From UBA5448 sp045536965 (GTDB lineage Bacteria; Bacillota; Clostridia; Oscillospirales; SIG627), in contig JAZSON010000014.1 of NCBI GenBank assembly GCA_045536965.1, positions 1 to 51,558 on the forward strand: 51,558 nucleotides of DNA. The letters are read 5' to 3'. Of this stretch, positions 32,311-41,907 are shown one piece after another. Position numbers and translations under genes: made by a program. Positions within the stretch are counted from its first letter, which is position 1. The number at the start of each line of letters is the position of its first letter. Below the pieces are notes generated by a model. It was not told where the DNA came from, searched no databases, and saw nothing but the letters and a program-made list of their open reading frames with translations.

Positions 32311-33030
32311 TCAGCAATCCCAGTTATGCCAAACGTTTTGAACGTCTTCATTATCCTCGAGCATTTCCAGCAAACGATTCATTTTGACGATATCATCTTC
32401 GTTGGTCAAAGTCACATAGTTGGCGGGAACCATTTCCACCTCGGCAGATTCGATGGTATAACCTGCCGCTTCAAGAGCCGCCTTAACCTCATACATCACT
32501 TCACTCTTGGTCAGAATCTCAAAATATTCATCTTCAAGAGAAATATCATCCGCGCCGCCTTCGAGTGCATCTTCCATGATTTTATCTTCTTCAAGACCCT
32601 CCGCAGGAACCAAAATAACACCCTTAGATTCAAAACCGAAGGACACACATCCGGTAGTACCCAAATTGCCGCCGAATTTATCAAAATAGTGACGCAAATC
32701 CGAACCGGTACGGTTACGGTTGTCGGTGGCCGCTTCCACAATCACCGCTACGCCCGAAGGACCGTATCCTTCATAAGTGATGGCTTCGTAGTTTTCCGAA
32801 TCACTGCTGGCCGCTTTCTTGATGATGCGGTCGATATTATCACTGGGCACGTTGTTGGATTTGGCCTTGGCGATCAAATCACGCAACTTGCTGTTGGCAA
32901 CAGGATCAGGGCCGCCCGCTTTGACACACATGGCGATCTCTTTACCGATTTTGGTGAAAACCTTGGCGCGTTGGGCATCGGTTTTCTCCTTTTTGTGCAT
33001 AATATTTTTCCATTTAGAATGACCTGACAT
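32311..33030 (-). CDS. yebC: YebC/PmpR-family protein
   Basis: This 239-residue protein is full length. It starts SGHSKWKNIMHKKEKTDAQR, then shows RDLIAKAKSNNVPSDNIDR and YEGYGPSGVAVIVEAATDNRNRT, all hallmarks of YebC. Members act as transcription regulators or as ribosome-associated factors that relieve stalling at proline stretches. It lies 58 bases after argS. Confidence 0.95.
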   Translation of the reverse strand: MSGHSKWKNIMHKKEKTDAQRAKVFTKIGKEIAMCVKAGGPDPVANSKLRDLIAKAKSNNVPSDNIDRIIKKAASSDSENYEAITYEGYGPSGVAVIVEAATDNRNRTGSDLRHYFDKFGGNLGTTGCVSFGFESKGVILVPAEGLEEDKIMEDALEGGADDISLEDEYFEILTKSEVMYEVKAALEAAGYTIESAEVEMVPANYVTLTNEDDIVKMNRLLEMLEDNEDVQNVWHNWDC

Positions 33031-33088
33031 ATACTTTATACCCCTTTTTCGTTGAATTTATATACAAATAAGTTTAAATGTCTGCAAA

Positions 33089-34795
33089 TCAGACCGATTC
33101 GGTTTTTTCCAAACCGATCAAAACGAGAGCGCGGCCGCAAACAGCCTTGAACGCCTCGCAAAGACGAAGACGCAGCTCTCTCACCTCGCCGCTTTCCTTA
33201 AGAATGGGACAATTATGATAAAAACGGTTAAAAGCGGCGCAAATGTCCAAAATAAAGCGGGTGATTACCGAAGGCTCACATTCCAACATAGCCTGCTCCA
33301 CTTTTTTACCGAATTGACCAAGCAAATTCAAAAGTTCTTTTTCATCGCTTTCCATGTTGCAGGAAAGTTCTCCCTCGAGCCGCTCGCCCGCCTTGGAAAG
33401 AACCGAACAGCTTCGAGCGTATGTATATTGCGCATAAGGGCCGGTGTTACCATCAAAATTAAGAGCATCCTCCCAAACGAAGTTGACGTCTTTGATTCTG
33501 CCGGTAGAAAGCTGATTGAAAATGACCGCGCCGACACCCACTTTACGCGCCACTTCTTCTTTGTTGGGAAGATCGGGATTTTTGGCATCTATAATATCAT
33601 AGACGCGACGGATCGCATCATCAAACAGAGCGCGCAACAAAACCACGTTACCGGTTCTGGTGGCAAGCTTTTGGCCGCCTACACTGATCTTACCGTAGGG
33701 CACATGGCGAAGCTTGGCGGCAAAATCATAACCCATTTTTTCAATGACCTTGAAAAACTGCGCAAAATGCAGGCTTTGTCCCGCATCGGTGACATACAAA
33801 CTAACGTCAAAATCGTACGTTTTGTGGCGATAAAGAGCCGCGGCGATGTCACGGGTGGCATACAATGTGCTGCCATCATTTTTCAAGATCAGGCAGGGCG
33901 GCATACCATCCTCTTCCAGATCAACCAACATGGCGCCTTCGCTTTCCTTGAGCAAACCTTTTTCGGTCAACTCATCCACAACCGCCTGCATTTTATCATT
34001 ATAGAAGCTTTCGCCTGCCCAGCTTTCAAAATCAATGCCGAGCAAATCATAAATCTCTTTGAATTCTCGCAGAGAAATATCCTTAAACCAGCGCCACAAC
34101 TCGAGGGCTTCCTCGTTGCCGTTTTCCATGGCGGTAAACCATGCTTTCGCCTGATCATTCAGCGAAGGATCTTCTTCGGCACGAACGTAGAAATCTTTAT
34201 AGATACGGGAGAGAGCATCCACACCGCCCTCTTCGATCTCTTCTTTGCTGCCCCATCCTTTATAGGCAACGATCAGTCTGCCAAACTGTGTACCCCAGTC
34301 TCCGAGATGGTTAATACCGATGCAGTTATAACCCGAAAAGGCATAAATGCGCCGCAGTGCATTTCCGATGGCAGTGGTACCCAAATGGCCGATGTGGAAA
34401 GGTTTGGCGATGTTGGGAGAGGAAAAGTCAATGCACATGGTCTTTCCATCACCGGCATGGCCTCTGCCATATTCTTCACCCTCGGCTACCATTTGAGAAA
34501 GCACGGCGTTAATGCGGTAACTGTCGGCCAAAGAGAAATTCAAATATCCCGAAACCGCCTCGATGCGAGAAAAATAACCGTCGACTTTTCCGTCAAGCTC
34601 TTGGCTGAGACGGGTTGCGATCACAGGCGGCGCCTGCTTCAATTTTTTAGACAAGCGAAAACAAGCAACGGCAAGGTCTCCCATGGCAGGATCCTTGGGG
34701 ATTTCAAAACAACCCGCAATCTCCTCTTTGGTAACGCCGTTTTCAGACAATATTTCGCTGATTTTGTCACACAGAATATCTTTTACCATTTGCAT
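33089..34795 (-). CDS. argS: Arginyl-tRNA synthetase
   Basis: This 568-residue class I synthetase charges tRNA-Arg. It has the N-terminal additional domain (about 1-90), the HIGH box as FHIGHLGTTAIGNALRR, the catalytic segment GDWGTQFGRLIVAYKGWG, and the alpha-helical anticodon-binding domain with YAQYTYARS. The KMSKS loop position reads KLATRTGNVV, a tolerated variant since ArgRS often lacks a true KMSKS. GGAGGG is 6 bases before ATG 34795. It is the first gene of the minus-strand cluster. Confidence 0.97.
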   Translation of the reverse strand: MQMVKDILCDKISEILSENGVTKEEIAGCFEIPKDPAMGDLAVACFRLSKKLKQAPPVIATRLSQELDGKVDGYFSRIEAVSGYLNFSLADSYRINAVLSQMVAEGEEYGRGHAGDGKTMCIDFSSPNIAKPFHIGHLGTTAIGNALRRIYAFSGYNCIGINHLGDWGTQFGRLIVAYKGWGSKEEIEEGGVDALSRIYKDFYVRAEEDPSLNDQAKAWFTAMENGNEEALELWRWFKDISLREFKEIYDLLGIDFESWAGESFYNDKMQAVVDELTEKGLLKESEGAMLVDLEEDGMPPCLILKNDGSTLYATRDIAAALYRHKTYDFDVSLYVTDAGQSLHFAQFFKVIEKMGYDFAAKLRHVPYGKISVGGQKLATRTGNVVLLRALFDDAIRRVYDIIDAKNPDLPNKEEVARKVGVGAVIFNQLSTGRIKDVNFVWEDALNFDGNTGPYAQYTYARSCSVLSKAGERLEGELSCNMESDEKELLNLLGQFGKKVEQAMLECEPSVITRFILDICAAFNRFYHNCPILKESGEVRELRLRLCEAFKAVCGRALVLIGLEKTESV

Positions 34796-34845
34796 ATTTT
34801 TCCCTCCGGTGTTCTATCGACACCTCTGTCAATTCTATTCATTGT

Positions 34846-34874
34846 ATTATAGCAGAAAATTATACAAATTGCAA
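34846..34874 (-). promoter_or_regulatory. Promoter of the argS cluster
   Basis: On the minus strand TTGCAA (34874-34869) and TATAAT (34851-34846), 17-base spacer, about 50 bases before argS. Confidence 0.75.
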
Positions 34875-34906
34875 GTCGGCAAGCATTTTTTTATTTCCTT
34901 TCTCTC

Positions 34907-34935
34907 TTGCATTTTCAAACAATCTCTGTTATAAT
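34907..34935 (+). promoter_or_regulatory. Promoter of the acyltransferase/LtaS-like pair
   Basis: TTGCAT (34907-34912) and TATAAT (34930-34935), 17-base spacer, divergent from the argS promoter. Confidence 0.75.
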
Positions 34936-34972
34936 TTGACTGTAAATCACAAACACTGCAAAGGAGTCCGTT

Positions 34973-36004
34973 ATGAAGGAAAATCGGCTGGTCAATTTTG
35001 ATTTCATGCGCATTCTCGCCCTTTTTGCCATTGTGGCATCCACGTTTATATCACCGGCCCTGAAAAGCACCGATGTCAACTCTTTTTCTTTCGACGTCCT
35101 CAATGTTTTCATGTCGGTCTTTCGCTTCGGTTTTCCGCTCTTGATCATGCTCAGCGGCACTTTTATGCTGGATGAAGAAAACGAGCCCGATATTAAGGGC
35201 ATTTTAAAAAACTATGTCTTCCGTTTGGCAGTCGTGTTTTTCATTTGGTCTTTCGCGTATGCGCTGCTCGGACAACTCTTCACCGACGCGGACACCTCCT
35301 TTTTCCACCGCTTTCTGACCGGTTCGGATCATCTTTGGTTCATTCTCGCATTGATCGGGTTGTATCTTTTGACACCCATTCTGCGTGTCTTTGTGCGTTT
35401 TGCCGACCAAACGCTTTTACAGTATGCCCTGTTGCTTTCTTTTCTTTTTGCTTTTTTCCTTCCCTATTTTGCTTGGTTTGTCGGTTGGGATAGTTTGAGC
35501 ACCATGTTGGACAGCCTCAAAATCCGCGCTGTCGGCGGTTATGTCGGTTATTACCTCGCAGGATATTATATCAGCCGATACAACCCTGACCGTTCCAAAC
35601 GCACTTTGCTCTGCGTTTTGGGTGCAATCGCCCTTTTCTCCATCGCCTTTTTGACCCAAGCCAATTCGGAGCACTACGGCGTTGCCCTCGACCAGTATTA
35701 CCACCTTTTCTCTCCTTTCGTTGCCCTTTGGTCGGTTGCCGTCTTTTTAATCCTTTACAACTTGAAATTCGGCATCATTTCCCCCGCCACCGAACGCATT
35801 TTCTACAATCTTGCTTCGGTTTCCTTTTCCGCCTATATCCTGCATCGCGCCTTTTTCTACCCCATCGAAGCCATCGGGCTTTCGGCGGCATCTTTAACCC
35901 CATTCATATCGATCCCTCTCTTTGCAGGTTTGGTATTTTGTGTCTCTCTGCTTGTCGCCCTTGTACTGAAAAGAATCCCCTTCGTGGGTAAATATTTAGG
36001 ATGA
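34973..36004 (+). CDS. Acyltransferase-3 (OatA/WecH-like) membrane protein
   Basis: This 343-residue protein has about ten membrane helices. Family marks: RLVNFDFMRILALFAIVAST at the start, FRFGFPLLIMLSGTFML, and DHLWFILALIGLYLLTPILR. Members transfer acyl groups to envelope polysaccharides or glycans. The histidine normally found at the end of the first helix (R..I.A....V..H) is not present here: the segment reads RILALFAIVASTF. Activity may therefore differ. It is followed after 7 bases by the LtaS-like gene, which suggests a shared envelope substrate. AAAGGAG precedes the ATG. Confidence 0.88.
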   Translation: MKENRLVNFDFMRILALFAIVASTFISPALKSTDVNSFSFDVLNVFMSVFRFGFPLLIMLSGTFMLDEENEPDIKGILKNYVFRLAVVFFIWSFAYALLGQLFTDADTSFFHRFLTGSDHLWFILALIGLYLLTPILRVFVRFADQTLLQYALLLSFLFAFFLPYFAWFVGWDSLSTMLDSLKIRAVGGYVGYYLAGYYISRYNPDRSKRTLLCVLGAIALFSIAFLTQANSEHYGVALDQYYHLFSPFVALWSVAVFLILYNLKFGIISPATERIFYNLASVSFSAYILHRAFFYPIEAIGLSAASLTPFISIPLFAGLVFCVSLLVALVLKRIPFVGKYLG

Positions 36005-36011
36005 AACGATC

Positions 36012-38108
36012 ATGAATAAAACAACCAACAAACAAAATGGGAAAGGCATTCGTCTCCCCGCCTTCATCAATCGCTACACCTACCTTCTCTTTGCATTTGT
36101 TTATTACGAATTACTCTTTCGCTTTGCCTGCGACCATTCGCTGATCAAAGCCGTATGGTTCCCGTTGCTTTGCGCCGTATTAACAGCCGCATCGGTCTTT
36201 TTCCTTTCGGATATGTTCAAGAAAAAAGTCGGTGTCGTTGTTACGACGATTTTGCTTTCGGTAGCAGCCATCGTTTATATCTCGCAAATTATTTACAATT
36301 CCATTTTCGGCGTTTTCTTCTCGTTTGCCTCGGTCGGCATGGCAGGCGACGCCATCACAGGCTTTTTCAAAAACACTCTGTTGGGTATCTTTTATGCTAT
36401 CCCCTACATTCTGCTGTACGCGCTCATCCCCGTCGGATACTATTTCCTCGGAAAAAAAGCATTTATCAAGCGCAAACTTCTCCGTTACAACCGCGCCTTT
36501 GAAGCCACCTGCTTTTTCGTGATCGAATTTGTGGTTTTTTTAGCACTTCTCCCCTGCGTCCGCGATACGACATCGGCCTACTCAAGTTATTTCAATCAAT
36601 CCGACCCTTATGAATCGGGGTATTACTCTCTGGGCGCCCTCCGTTCGTTGGAAACCGATATTCTTCGCAGCATCATCCCCGAAAAAGATGTTTCCGATGC
36701 GCTGCAAAACGGCGGCGATATCAAAGACCCGAACGACGTCATCGTCAAACCCAACCCCGACAAAAATGAAAACCCCGATGAAGGAGAACCCGACACCCAA
36801 CCCGAGCCTCCGAAAGAATATGGGTTTAATGTCACCGAAATCGATTTCGATCAACTGATTGCCGACACCAAAAAGGATTCGATCAAATCCTTGCACAACT
36901 ATTTCAAAGAACAACAGCCAACCCGGCAAAACGAATACACCGGCATGTTCAAAGATTACAACTTGATCTATATCGTTGCCGAAAGCTTCCATCTGGCCTC
37001 TCTCCACGAAGAAGTGACCCCGACCCTTTACAAAATGGCAACCCAAGGTTTCCATTTCACCAATTTCTATAACCCCATTTGGAACACCTCGACCTCCGAC
37101 GGCGAATACGCCGCTTGTACAGGTCTGTATCCGAGCGGATCGCACAGTTTCCGAGCCTCGGGCAAAAAAAATATGTACTATTGCCTCGGCAATATGCTGA
37201 AAAAAGAAGGCTACACGGCAAACGCCTATCACAACCACACCTACACCTATTACGACCGCAATGTTACCCACCCCAACATGGGCTATAAATATATGGGCAT
37301 GGGCAACGGTATGGAAAAACTCATCGAGAAAAACAAATGGCCCAACAGCGACCTTGAAATGATGCAGGTCACCGTTGACCAATATCTCTCCTCTACCTCG
37401 CCTTTCCACGCCTATTATATGACCGTCAGCGGCCACCTCCACTACAACTGGGGCGGCAACGCGATGGCAAGAAAAAACAAAAACGAAGTTTCCCACCTCA
37501 ACCTTTCCACCGACACGGGCGACGATTTCCCCATGGCATATCTTGCCACCCAAGTCGAACTTGACAAAGCCATGGCATATCTTTTGGAAAGACTTGAACA
37601 GGCGGGCGTTGCAGAAAAAACGCTCATTGTCATTTCGGGCGACCATTATCCTTATGGTTTGGATGGCACAGGCGACGATAAATATGCAAAATTAGAAGAA
37701 CTCGTCGGATACGACATCAACAACGACCGCGATTTGTTTCACTCGGCTCTGATTATGTACGTCCCGGGTATGGAACCTGTCGAAGTCGATAAACTTTGCT
37801 CCAGTGTAGATATTCTTCCCACCGTCTATAACCTCATGGGCATTGAATACGATTCCCGTCTGCTTTCGGGCAAAGATATTCTTTCCAACTCTTCTCCCAT
37901 CGTTGTTTTCAAAGACAACAGCTTCATCACCGACGTTGGTTACTATGACAAATCCAGCAAAAAATTCACCTACACCCCCGGCATTACTCTGGCTGACGAT
38001 TTTAACGAAGAAGAATATATCAACGAAATGACCAAAGTGGTTGCGGCAAGACGAAGCGCCGCTTCAAAAGTCATCGAACTGGACTATTTCGACGTTCTCT
38101 TCGGATAA
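36012..38108 (+). CDS. LTA synthase-like membrane sulfatase
   Basis: This 698-residue protein has about five N-terminal membrane helices (roughly 20-195), an acidic Asp/Pro/Asn-rich linker (about 235-275), and a large extracytoplasmic sulfatase-fold domain. Likely metal and nucleophile residues are in IVAESFH (Glu), WNTSTSDGEYA (Thr nucleophile), TVSGHLHYN (His) and VISGDHYPYG (Asp-His). LtaS-type enzymes move glycerol phosphate from phosphatidylglycerol onto teichoic acid or glycolipid. It forms an operon with the acyltransferase. Substrate is inferred from family. Confidence 0.9.
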   Translation: MNKTTNKQNGKGIRLPAFINRYTYLLFAFVYYELLFRFACDHSLIKAVWFPLLCAVLTAASVFFLSDMFKKKVGVVVTTILLSVAAIVYISQIIYNSIFGVFFSFASVGMAGDAITGFFKNTLLGIFYAIPYILLYALIPVGYYFLGKKAFIKRKLLRYNRAFEATCFFVIEFVVFLALLPCVRDTTSAYSSYFNQSDPYESGYYSLGALRSLETDILRSIIPEKDVSDALQNGGDIKDPNDVIVKPNPDKNENPDEGEPDTQPEPPKEYGFNVTEIDFDQLIADTKKDSIKSLHNYFKEQQPTRQNEYTGMFKDYNLIYIVAESFHLASLHEEVTPTLYKMATQGFHFTNFYNPIWNTSTSDGEYAACTGLYPSGSHSFRASGKKNMYYCLGNMLKKEGYTANAYHNHTYTYYDRNVTHPNMGYKYMGMGNGMEKLIEKNKWPNSDLEMMQVTVDQYLSSTSPFHAYYMTVSGHLHYNWGGNAMARKNKNEVSHLNLSTDTGDDFPMAYLATQVELDKAMAYLLERLEQAGVAEKTLIVISGDHYPYGLDGTGDDKYAKLEELVGYDINNDRDLFHSALIMYVPGMEPVEVDKLCSSVDILPTVYNLMGIEYDSRLLSGKDILSNSSPIVVFKDNSFITDVGYYDKSSKKFTYTPGITLADDFNEEEYINEMTKVVAARRSAASKVIELDYFDVLFG

Positions 38109-38122
38109 TCTAAAAAATGTCG

Positions 38123-38158
38123 ATACGCGGCAAAGCGTTTGCTTTGCCGCGTATTTTT
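38123..38158 (+). terminator. Terminator after the LtaS-like gene
   Basis: Perfect 14-bp stem ATACGCGGCAAAGC/GCTTTGCCGCGTAT with a GTTT loop and T5 tail. It abuts the stop codon of the convergent mazF gene. Confidence 0.92.
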
Positions 38159-38507
38159 AACCGTTTGTATTCAATCCAAAACTGATGGCCATGGCTTGAT
38201 TGACCTGTTCCATCATATCTTCTTCCAGATGTCCCATCTTTTCTTTTAAACGTTGTTTGTCGATCGTACGTATCTGCTCAAGTAGGATGACCGAGTTTTT
38301 CAAAAGCCCGTTCCCACTGGCTGTCACCTCAATATGCGTGGGCAATTTCGCCTTATTGGTTTGACTGGTAATCGCCGCGGCAATCACCGTCGGACTATGC
38401 TTGTTTCCCACATCGTTTTGCACGATGACCACCGGACGGATGCCACCCTGCTCGGATCCGACAACCGGACTTAAATCGGCGTAATAAATATCTCCTCTTT
38501 TGACCAT
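38157..38507 (-). CDS. MazF/PemK-family endoribonuclease (NdoA-like)
   Basis: This 116-residue protein starts at ATG 38507 (MVKRGDIYYADLSPVVGSEQ). The catalytic set of MazF is present: Arg24 in GGIRPVVIV and Ser/Thr in AAITSQTNK. It closely fits the NdoA/EndoA type of Firmicutes, an mRNA interferase. In Bacillus, ndoA follows alr and an antitoxin gene (ndoAI). Here alr ends with its own terminator and the 160 bases in between hold no antitoxin-like frame that I can see. A TATAAT at 38601-38596 (minus) is a possible -10. The ribosome binding site is weak (GAGTG). Confidence 0.9.
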   Translation of the reverse strand: MVKRGDIYYADLSPVVGSEQGGIRPVVIVQNDVGNKHSPTVIAAAITSQTNKAKLPTHIEVTASGNGLLKNSVILLEQIRTIDKQRLKEKMGHLEEDMMEQVNQAMAISFGLNTNG

Positions 38508-38630
38508 CACGGCACTCACACTCCATACGATTATCCTTGTGAAGTTAGTGTAGCCGCATGCAAGCCGTTTTATGCAGTTGCACACGACTGCTTTTATTAT
38601 ATGAGAAGATTTTTTATCGGTGAGACAGAG

Positions 38631-38668
38631 AAAAAGGAACCTCGTTTTCCACACGAGGTTCCTTTTTT
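38631..38668 (-). terminator. Terminator after alr
   Basis: Perfect 14-bp stem AAAAAGGAACCTCG/CGAGGTTCCTTTTT with a 9-base loop. It overlaps the alr stop codon and isolates mazF transcription. Confidence 0.9.
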
Positions 38669-39788
38669 AATTTCCATGCAAATACACGCGCGGCACACGG
38701 GAAGAAACACCGCAAAACAGTTCATAGGCAATCGTCTCTGCCCAAGAGGCGGCGGTGTCAGCATCCACACCATCATACCCAAAGAGCACCGCTTGGTCGC
38801 ACACAACGGGGTCGGGCAGGGAAGATACATCCACCATCATCATATCCATGCATACACGCCCAACCACGGGACAAGACACACCATCGATGGTCACATAGCC
38901 GCGGTTTGACCACAAACGCGGCACTCCGTCGGCGTAGCCCGCTGTGATAATTGCAATTTTCATATCCTTTTCGGCAGTATAGGTTCTACCATAGCCAATC
39001 GCAGTGCCTGCAGAAATGTCGCGGATTTGCGCGACACGCGCAGAAAGCTGCATAACGGATTCGAGGTGTATTTTACCAACAAGTTCAGAGTGCATATAAA
39101 CCGACGGCCACGCGCCATAAAGCGATATTCCGAATCTTGCCAAGGTCATCCCTTCGCCAAAACCTCTCATGGCGGCCGCGCTGTTGGCGCAGTGACGATG
39201 GGTAAATGTCACGCCGAACGCTTTCAACCCCTTTACACAATCACCGAAGGCCGTCTGCTGCTTTTGAAAATATTCGGTGTTTTCTTCGTCCGCTTCAGCA
39301 AAATGAGTAAAAATTCCCTCTGCGCGAAAACATGGACGATGACAAACATCGGCGATAGACATCGTCTCATCGGGAGAAAAACCAAGCCGCGTCATCCCCG
39401 TATCAATTTTAATATGAATGGTAAGAGGCTCATCCGCGAGATTGGATGCAAGAGCATCGGCATAGGAGGAAGAAAAAACGCTTTGGGTGATTTTTTCTTT
39501 CGCCAAACGAGCGGCATGACGCGGGTCGCTATACCCGAGGATCAAGATGGGGGTTTGTATTCCGTTTTCACGCAAAGCAAATCCTTCTTCGGGCGTGGCA
39601 ACCGCAAAATAAGCCGCCCCTTCTTTTTCCAAAACTTTCGCCACCTGCACGGCGCCGTGACCGTAAGCATCGGCTTTTACAACGGCAAGCGCACCGCACC
39701 CCCTGGGCAGACCGTCCCGCAATATGTGAAAATTATGCGTGAGTCGATCCAAATCCACTGTCGCGGCAATTCTGCCGAAATTTCCCAT
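38667..39788 (-). CDS. alr: Alanine racemase
   Basis: This 373-residue PLP enzyme makes D-alanine for peptidoglycan. The PLP lysine is Lys38 in AVVKADAYGHG; the second catalytic base is Tyr266 in AIGYGRTY. It is full length with the C-terminal beta domain (VVGRVCMDMMMVDVS). It starts 2 bases after the lipoprotein stop, the last gene of a four-gene unit. Confidence 0.97.
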   Translation of the reverse strand: MGNFGRIAATVDLDRLTHNFHILRDGLPRGCGALAVVKADAYGHGAVQVAKVLEKEGAAYFAVATPEEGFALRENGIQTPILILGYSDPRHAARLAKEKITQSVFSSSYADALASNLADEPLTIHIKIDTGMTRLGFSPDETMSIADVCHRPCFRAEGIFTHFAEADEENTEYFQKQQTAFGDCVKGLKAFGVTFTHRHCANSAAAMRGFGEGMTLARFGISLYGAWPSVYMHSELVGKIHLESVMQLSARVAQIRDISAGTAIGYGRTYTAEKDMKIAIITAGYADGVPRLWSNRGYVTIDGVSCPVVGRVCMDMMMVDVSSLPDPVVCDQAVLFGYDGVDADTAASWAETIAYELFCGVSSRVPRVYLHGN

Positions 39789-39790
39789 TC

Positions 39791-40285
39791 CTAACCATTT
39801 CCTTTCTGTATTTCAATCGAAAGAGAACCGCAAATAATCCCGAGAAGCTTTTCTGTTTTTGTCGCAGTTACCGTAACACTCTCGCCCTCAAACGGGAACG
39901 TAAAGCAATATACATCATTTTGCTCGGCATCACGAAGAGGATATTTCTGCATTTGCAAAAAAGATAAGAGTCGGTAAAAAAGCAAAAATTCCTCTACACC
40001 CTCGGTAACGGGAGAAAGCGACAGGTCCGCCAAGGTGTGCTGTACCCGCCCCTCTCCGATCCGCACGGTCAGTTCCTTGAATGCGGGATCGGAAAAATCC
40101 GAAAGGATATAGTCTCCATCTCTGCAAACAACGGTACAGCAATCGGAAAAACGTGCGGTCTTGAGAAGTATACGCGTATTTTGTAATTGTAATTGTTTTT
40201 GCAGTTGGTCTGTCATGTCCTTTTGGCAGGATGTAAACAATACGGCGCACAGCAAAAACAACCATATCGAAAAAACTTTTCTCAC
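39791..40285 (-). CDS. Putative small lipoprotein
   Basis: This 164-residue protein was started at GTG 40285 because GGGGTGA lies 4 bases upstream. From there it reads VRKVFSIWLFLLCAVLFTSC, a lipoprotein signal with Cys20. The longer open frame upstream lacks coding character. The mature part is a small domain with alternating strands (YILSDFSDPAFKELTVRIGE; YCFTFPFEGESVTVTATKTE). No family is recognised. It lies between nnr and alr in one operon and could act at the cell surface. Confidence 0.7.
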   Translation of the reverse strand: MRKVFSIWLFLLCAVLFTSCQKDMTDQLQKQLQLQNTRILLKTARFSDCCTVVCRDGDYILSDFSDPAFKELTVRIGEGRVQHTLADLSLSPVTEGVEEFLLFYRLLSFLQMQKYPLRDAEQNDVYCFTFPFEGESVTVTATKTEKLLGIICGSLSIEIQKGNG

Positions 40286-40328
40286 AAAATCACCCCTTAC
40301 AAAAAATTGTATGGGATTCTTTTGCTTC

Positions 40329-41906
40329 TTATGCCTTAAAACTGTGGGCAACCGCTTTACCAAGCATAGGTTCAACGTCACGGGGCAACAATCCATATTC
40401 CCCAAAAATACTTTTTGCAAAATCCCCCGCCTTACCGTGGTAATAAACCCCAATGCAGGCCGCCTCGAACGGCGGTATTTTTTGGGCGGCAAAGCCCGCA
40501 ATAAACCCTGCAAGGAGATCACCCATACCACCTTTGGCCATACCGGGATTGCCGGATGTGTTAATGGCGGTTCGTCCGTCAGCGCCAACGATCACAGTGC
40601 CGGCGCCTTTTAATACAACCGTACATCCACTCTGTTTGGAGAATGCTTTGGCCGCGCCCAGACGATCGGCCTGCACCTCCGCAACCGTTGCTCCCATAAG
40701 ACGCGCCATTTCGGCGGGATGGGGAGTCACAATCACGGGAACACGAGAAGCACAGCTTCGCAAAAGCGAAAGCCCTGCATCCGAGCAAAGTAAATTCAAC
40801 CCATCAGCATCCAATACCAAAGGACAATCGGCATGTTTTAAAAAATGGACAAGCACCTTGCCGTAACCAAGCATGTTGCCAATCCCGCATCCGGCAAGCA
40901 CCGCCGATTGTTGGGGTAAAATCTTCTCAAGCAAAGCAAAAGCGCTTGCTGTATCCAAATCCCCCGAAACAGTTTCACCCAAAGGATGATATATCGGTTC
41001 GGGCGCAGAAGGACGAATAGTATCCAAAACACTCGAAACGCCCATACAAGACACCAATCCGGCACCTGCACGAAGCGCGCCGCCTGTCGCAAGAACGGCC
41101 GCTCCCGTCATATTGGGACTGCCGCAAAACAAGAGCAATTTCCCATACGTTCCCTTGTGACTTTCGGACATTCGTTTGGGCAAAAGAGCGGCGGTCTGCT
41201 CATCCAAAAGCCACGCTTCCCCCGCTTGGGGTATCGCTTCATCGGGAATGTCGATATCTTCCAAAAAAACTTGTCCCGCATATCCCGCGGCAGGATAATT
41301 ATAAAGTCCTACCTTGCCCACCGCAAAGCTCACCGTTACATCCGCCTTCACACAACAAGGCAAATCGTGATAAGTAGCCACCGTCCCGTCGTCAGCACCA
41401 ACACCCGACGGCATATCTGCCGACAAAACAAAAGCGCGACTTTGATTGATCTCGCCGCAAAGGCGGGCAAAAGCGTTATACACGGGGCGATTCACATCGA
41501 AAGATGAACCGAAAATACAATCGACAATCAGGCCCGCCTCCCGAATCCATTTTTCACAAACATCGGGATGCTTTGCATACTGGGTCGGTTCAATTCCCTT
41601 TTGCGCCAAACGGGCCGCATAACGTGCAGGCTCTCCCGCACTCGAGGGAGCAAAAGAGACAACACGCGGTATCTCGCCCTTTTCCGCCATCATACAAGCC
41701 AGAGCATATCCGTCTCCCCCGTTGTTTCCGCTTCCGCATACAATCAGCACATCGCCGACAAACATTTTACTTTTACGCAAACGCTCGACATGGCGGTATA
41801 AAGCATCGGCGGCGCGCCCCATTAAGGTCATAACGGGAATCCCCAATTCGCTTTCACAGTATCGGTCAATCTTTTTAACGGCAGAAGAACCATATAGCCA
41901 GCGCAT
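40329..41906 (-). CDS. nnr: Bifunctional NAD(P)H-hydrate epimerase/dehydratase
   Basis: This 525-residue fusion repairs damaged NADH and NADPH hydrates. The N-terminal epimerase half (YjeF-N) has VCGSGNNGGDGYALA and SADMPSGVGADDG. The C-terminal ADP-dependent dehydratase half (ribokinase-like) has HKGTYGKLLLFCGS, LDADGLNLL, TPHPAEMARLMG and NPGMAKGGMGDLLAG. It is full length for the fused form. AAGGAG is 8 bases before the ATG. It follows the nitroreductase gene by 1 base. Confidence 0.96.
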   Translation of the reverse strand: MRWLYGSSAVKKIDRYCESELGIPVMTLMGRAADALYRHVERLRKSKMFVGDVLIVCGSGNNGGDGYALACMMAEKGEIPRVVSFAPSSAGEPARYAARLAQKGIEPTQYAKHPDVCEKWIREAGLIVDCIFGSSFDVNRPVYNAFARLCGEINQSRAFVLSADMPSGVGADDGTVATYHDLPCCVKADVTVSFAVGKVGLYNYPAAGYAGQVFLEDIDIPDEAIPQAGEAWLLDEQTAALLPKRMSESHKGTYGKLLLFCGSPNMTGAAVLATGGALRAGAGLVSCMGVSSVLDTIRPSAPEPIYHPLGETVSGDLDTASAFALLEKILPQQSAVLAGCGIGNMLGYGKVLVHFLKHADCPLVLDADGLNLLCSDAGLSLLRSCASRVPVIVTPHPAEMARLMGATVAEVQADRLGAAKAFSKQSGCTVVLKGAGTVIVGADGRTAINTSGNPGMAKGGMGDLLAGFIAGFAAQKIPPFEAACIGVYYHGKAGDFAKSIFGEYGLLPRDVEPMLGKAVAHSFKA

Positions 41907-41907
41907 A

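Noticed and set aside
33089..34795. Missing KMSKS motif in ArgRS as a sign of decay
   Set aside because: Many arginyl-tRNA synthetases lack a canonical KMSKS; the rest of the protein is intact.
33215..34852. 545-codon frame antisense to argS
   Set aside because: Shadow of argS with no family motif.
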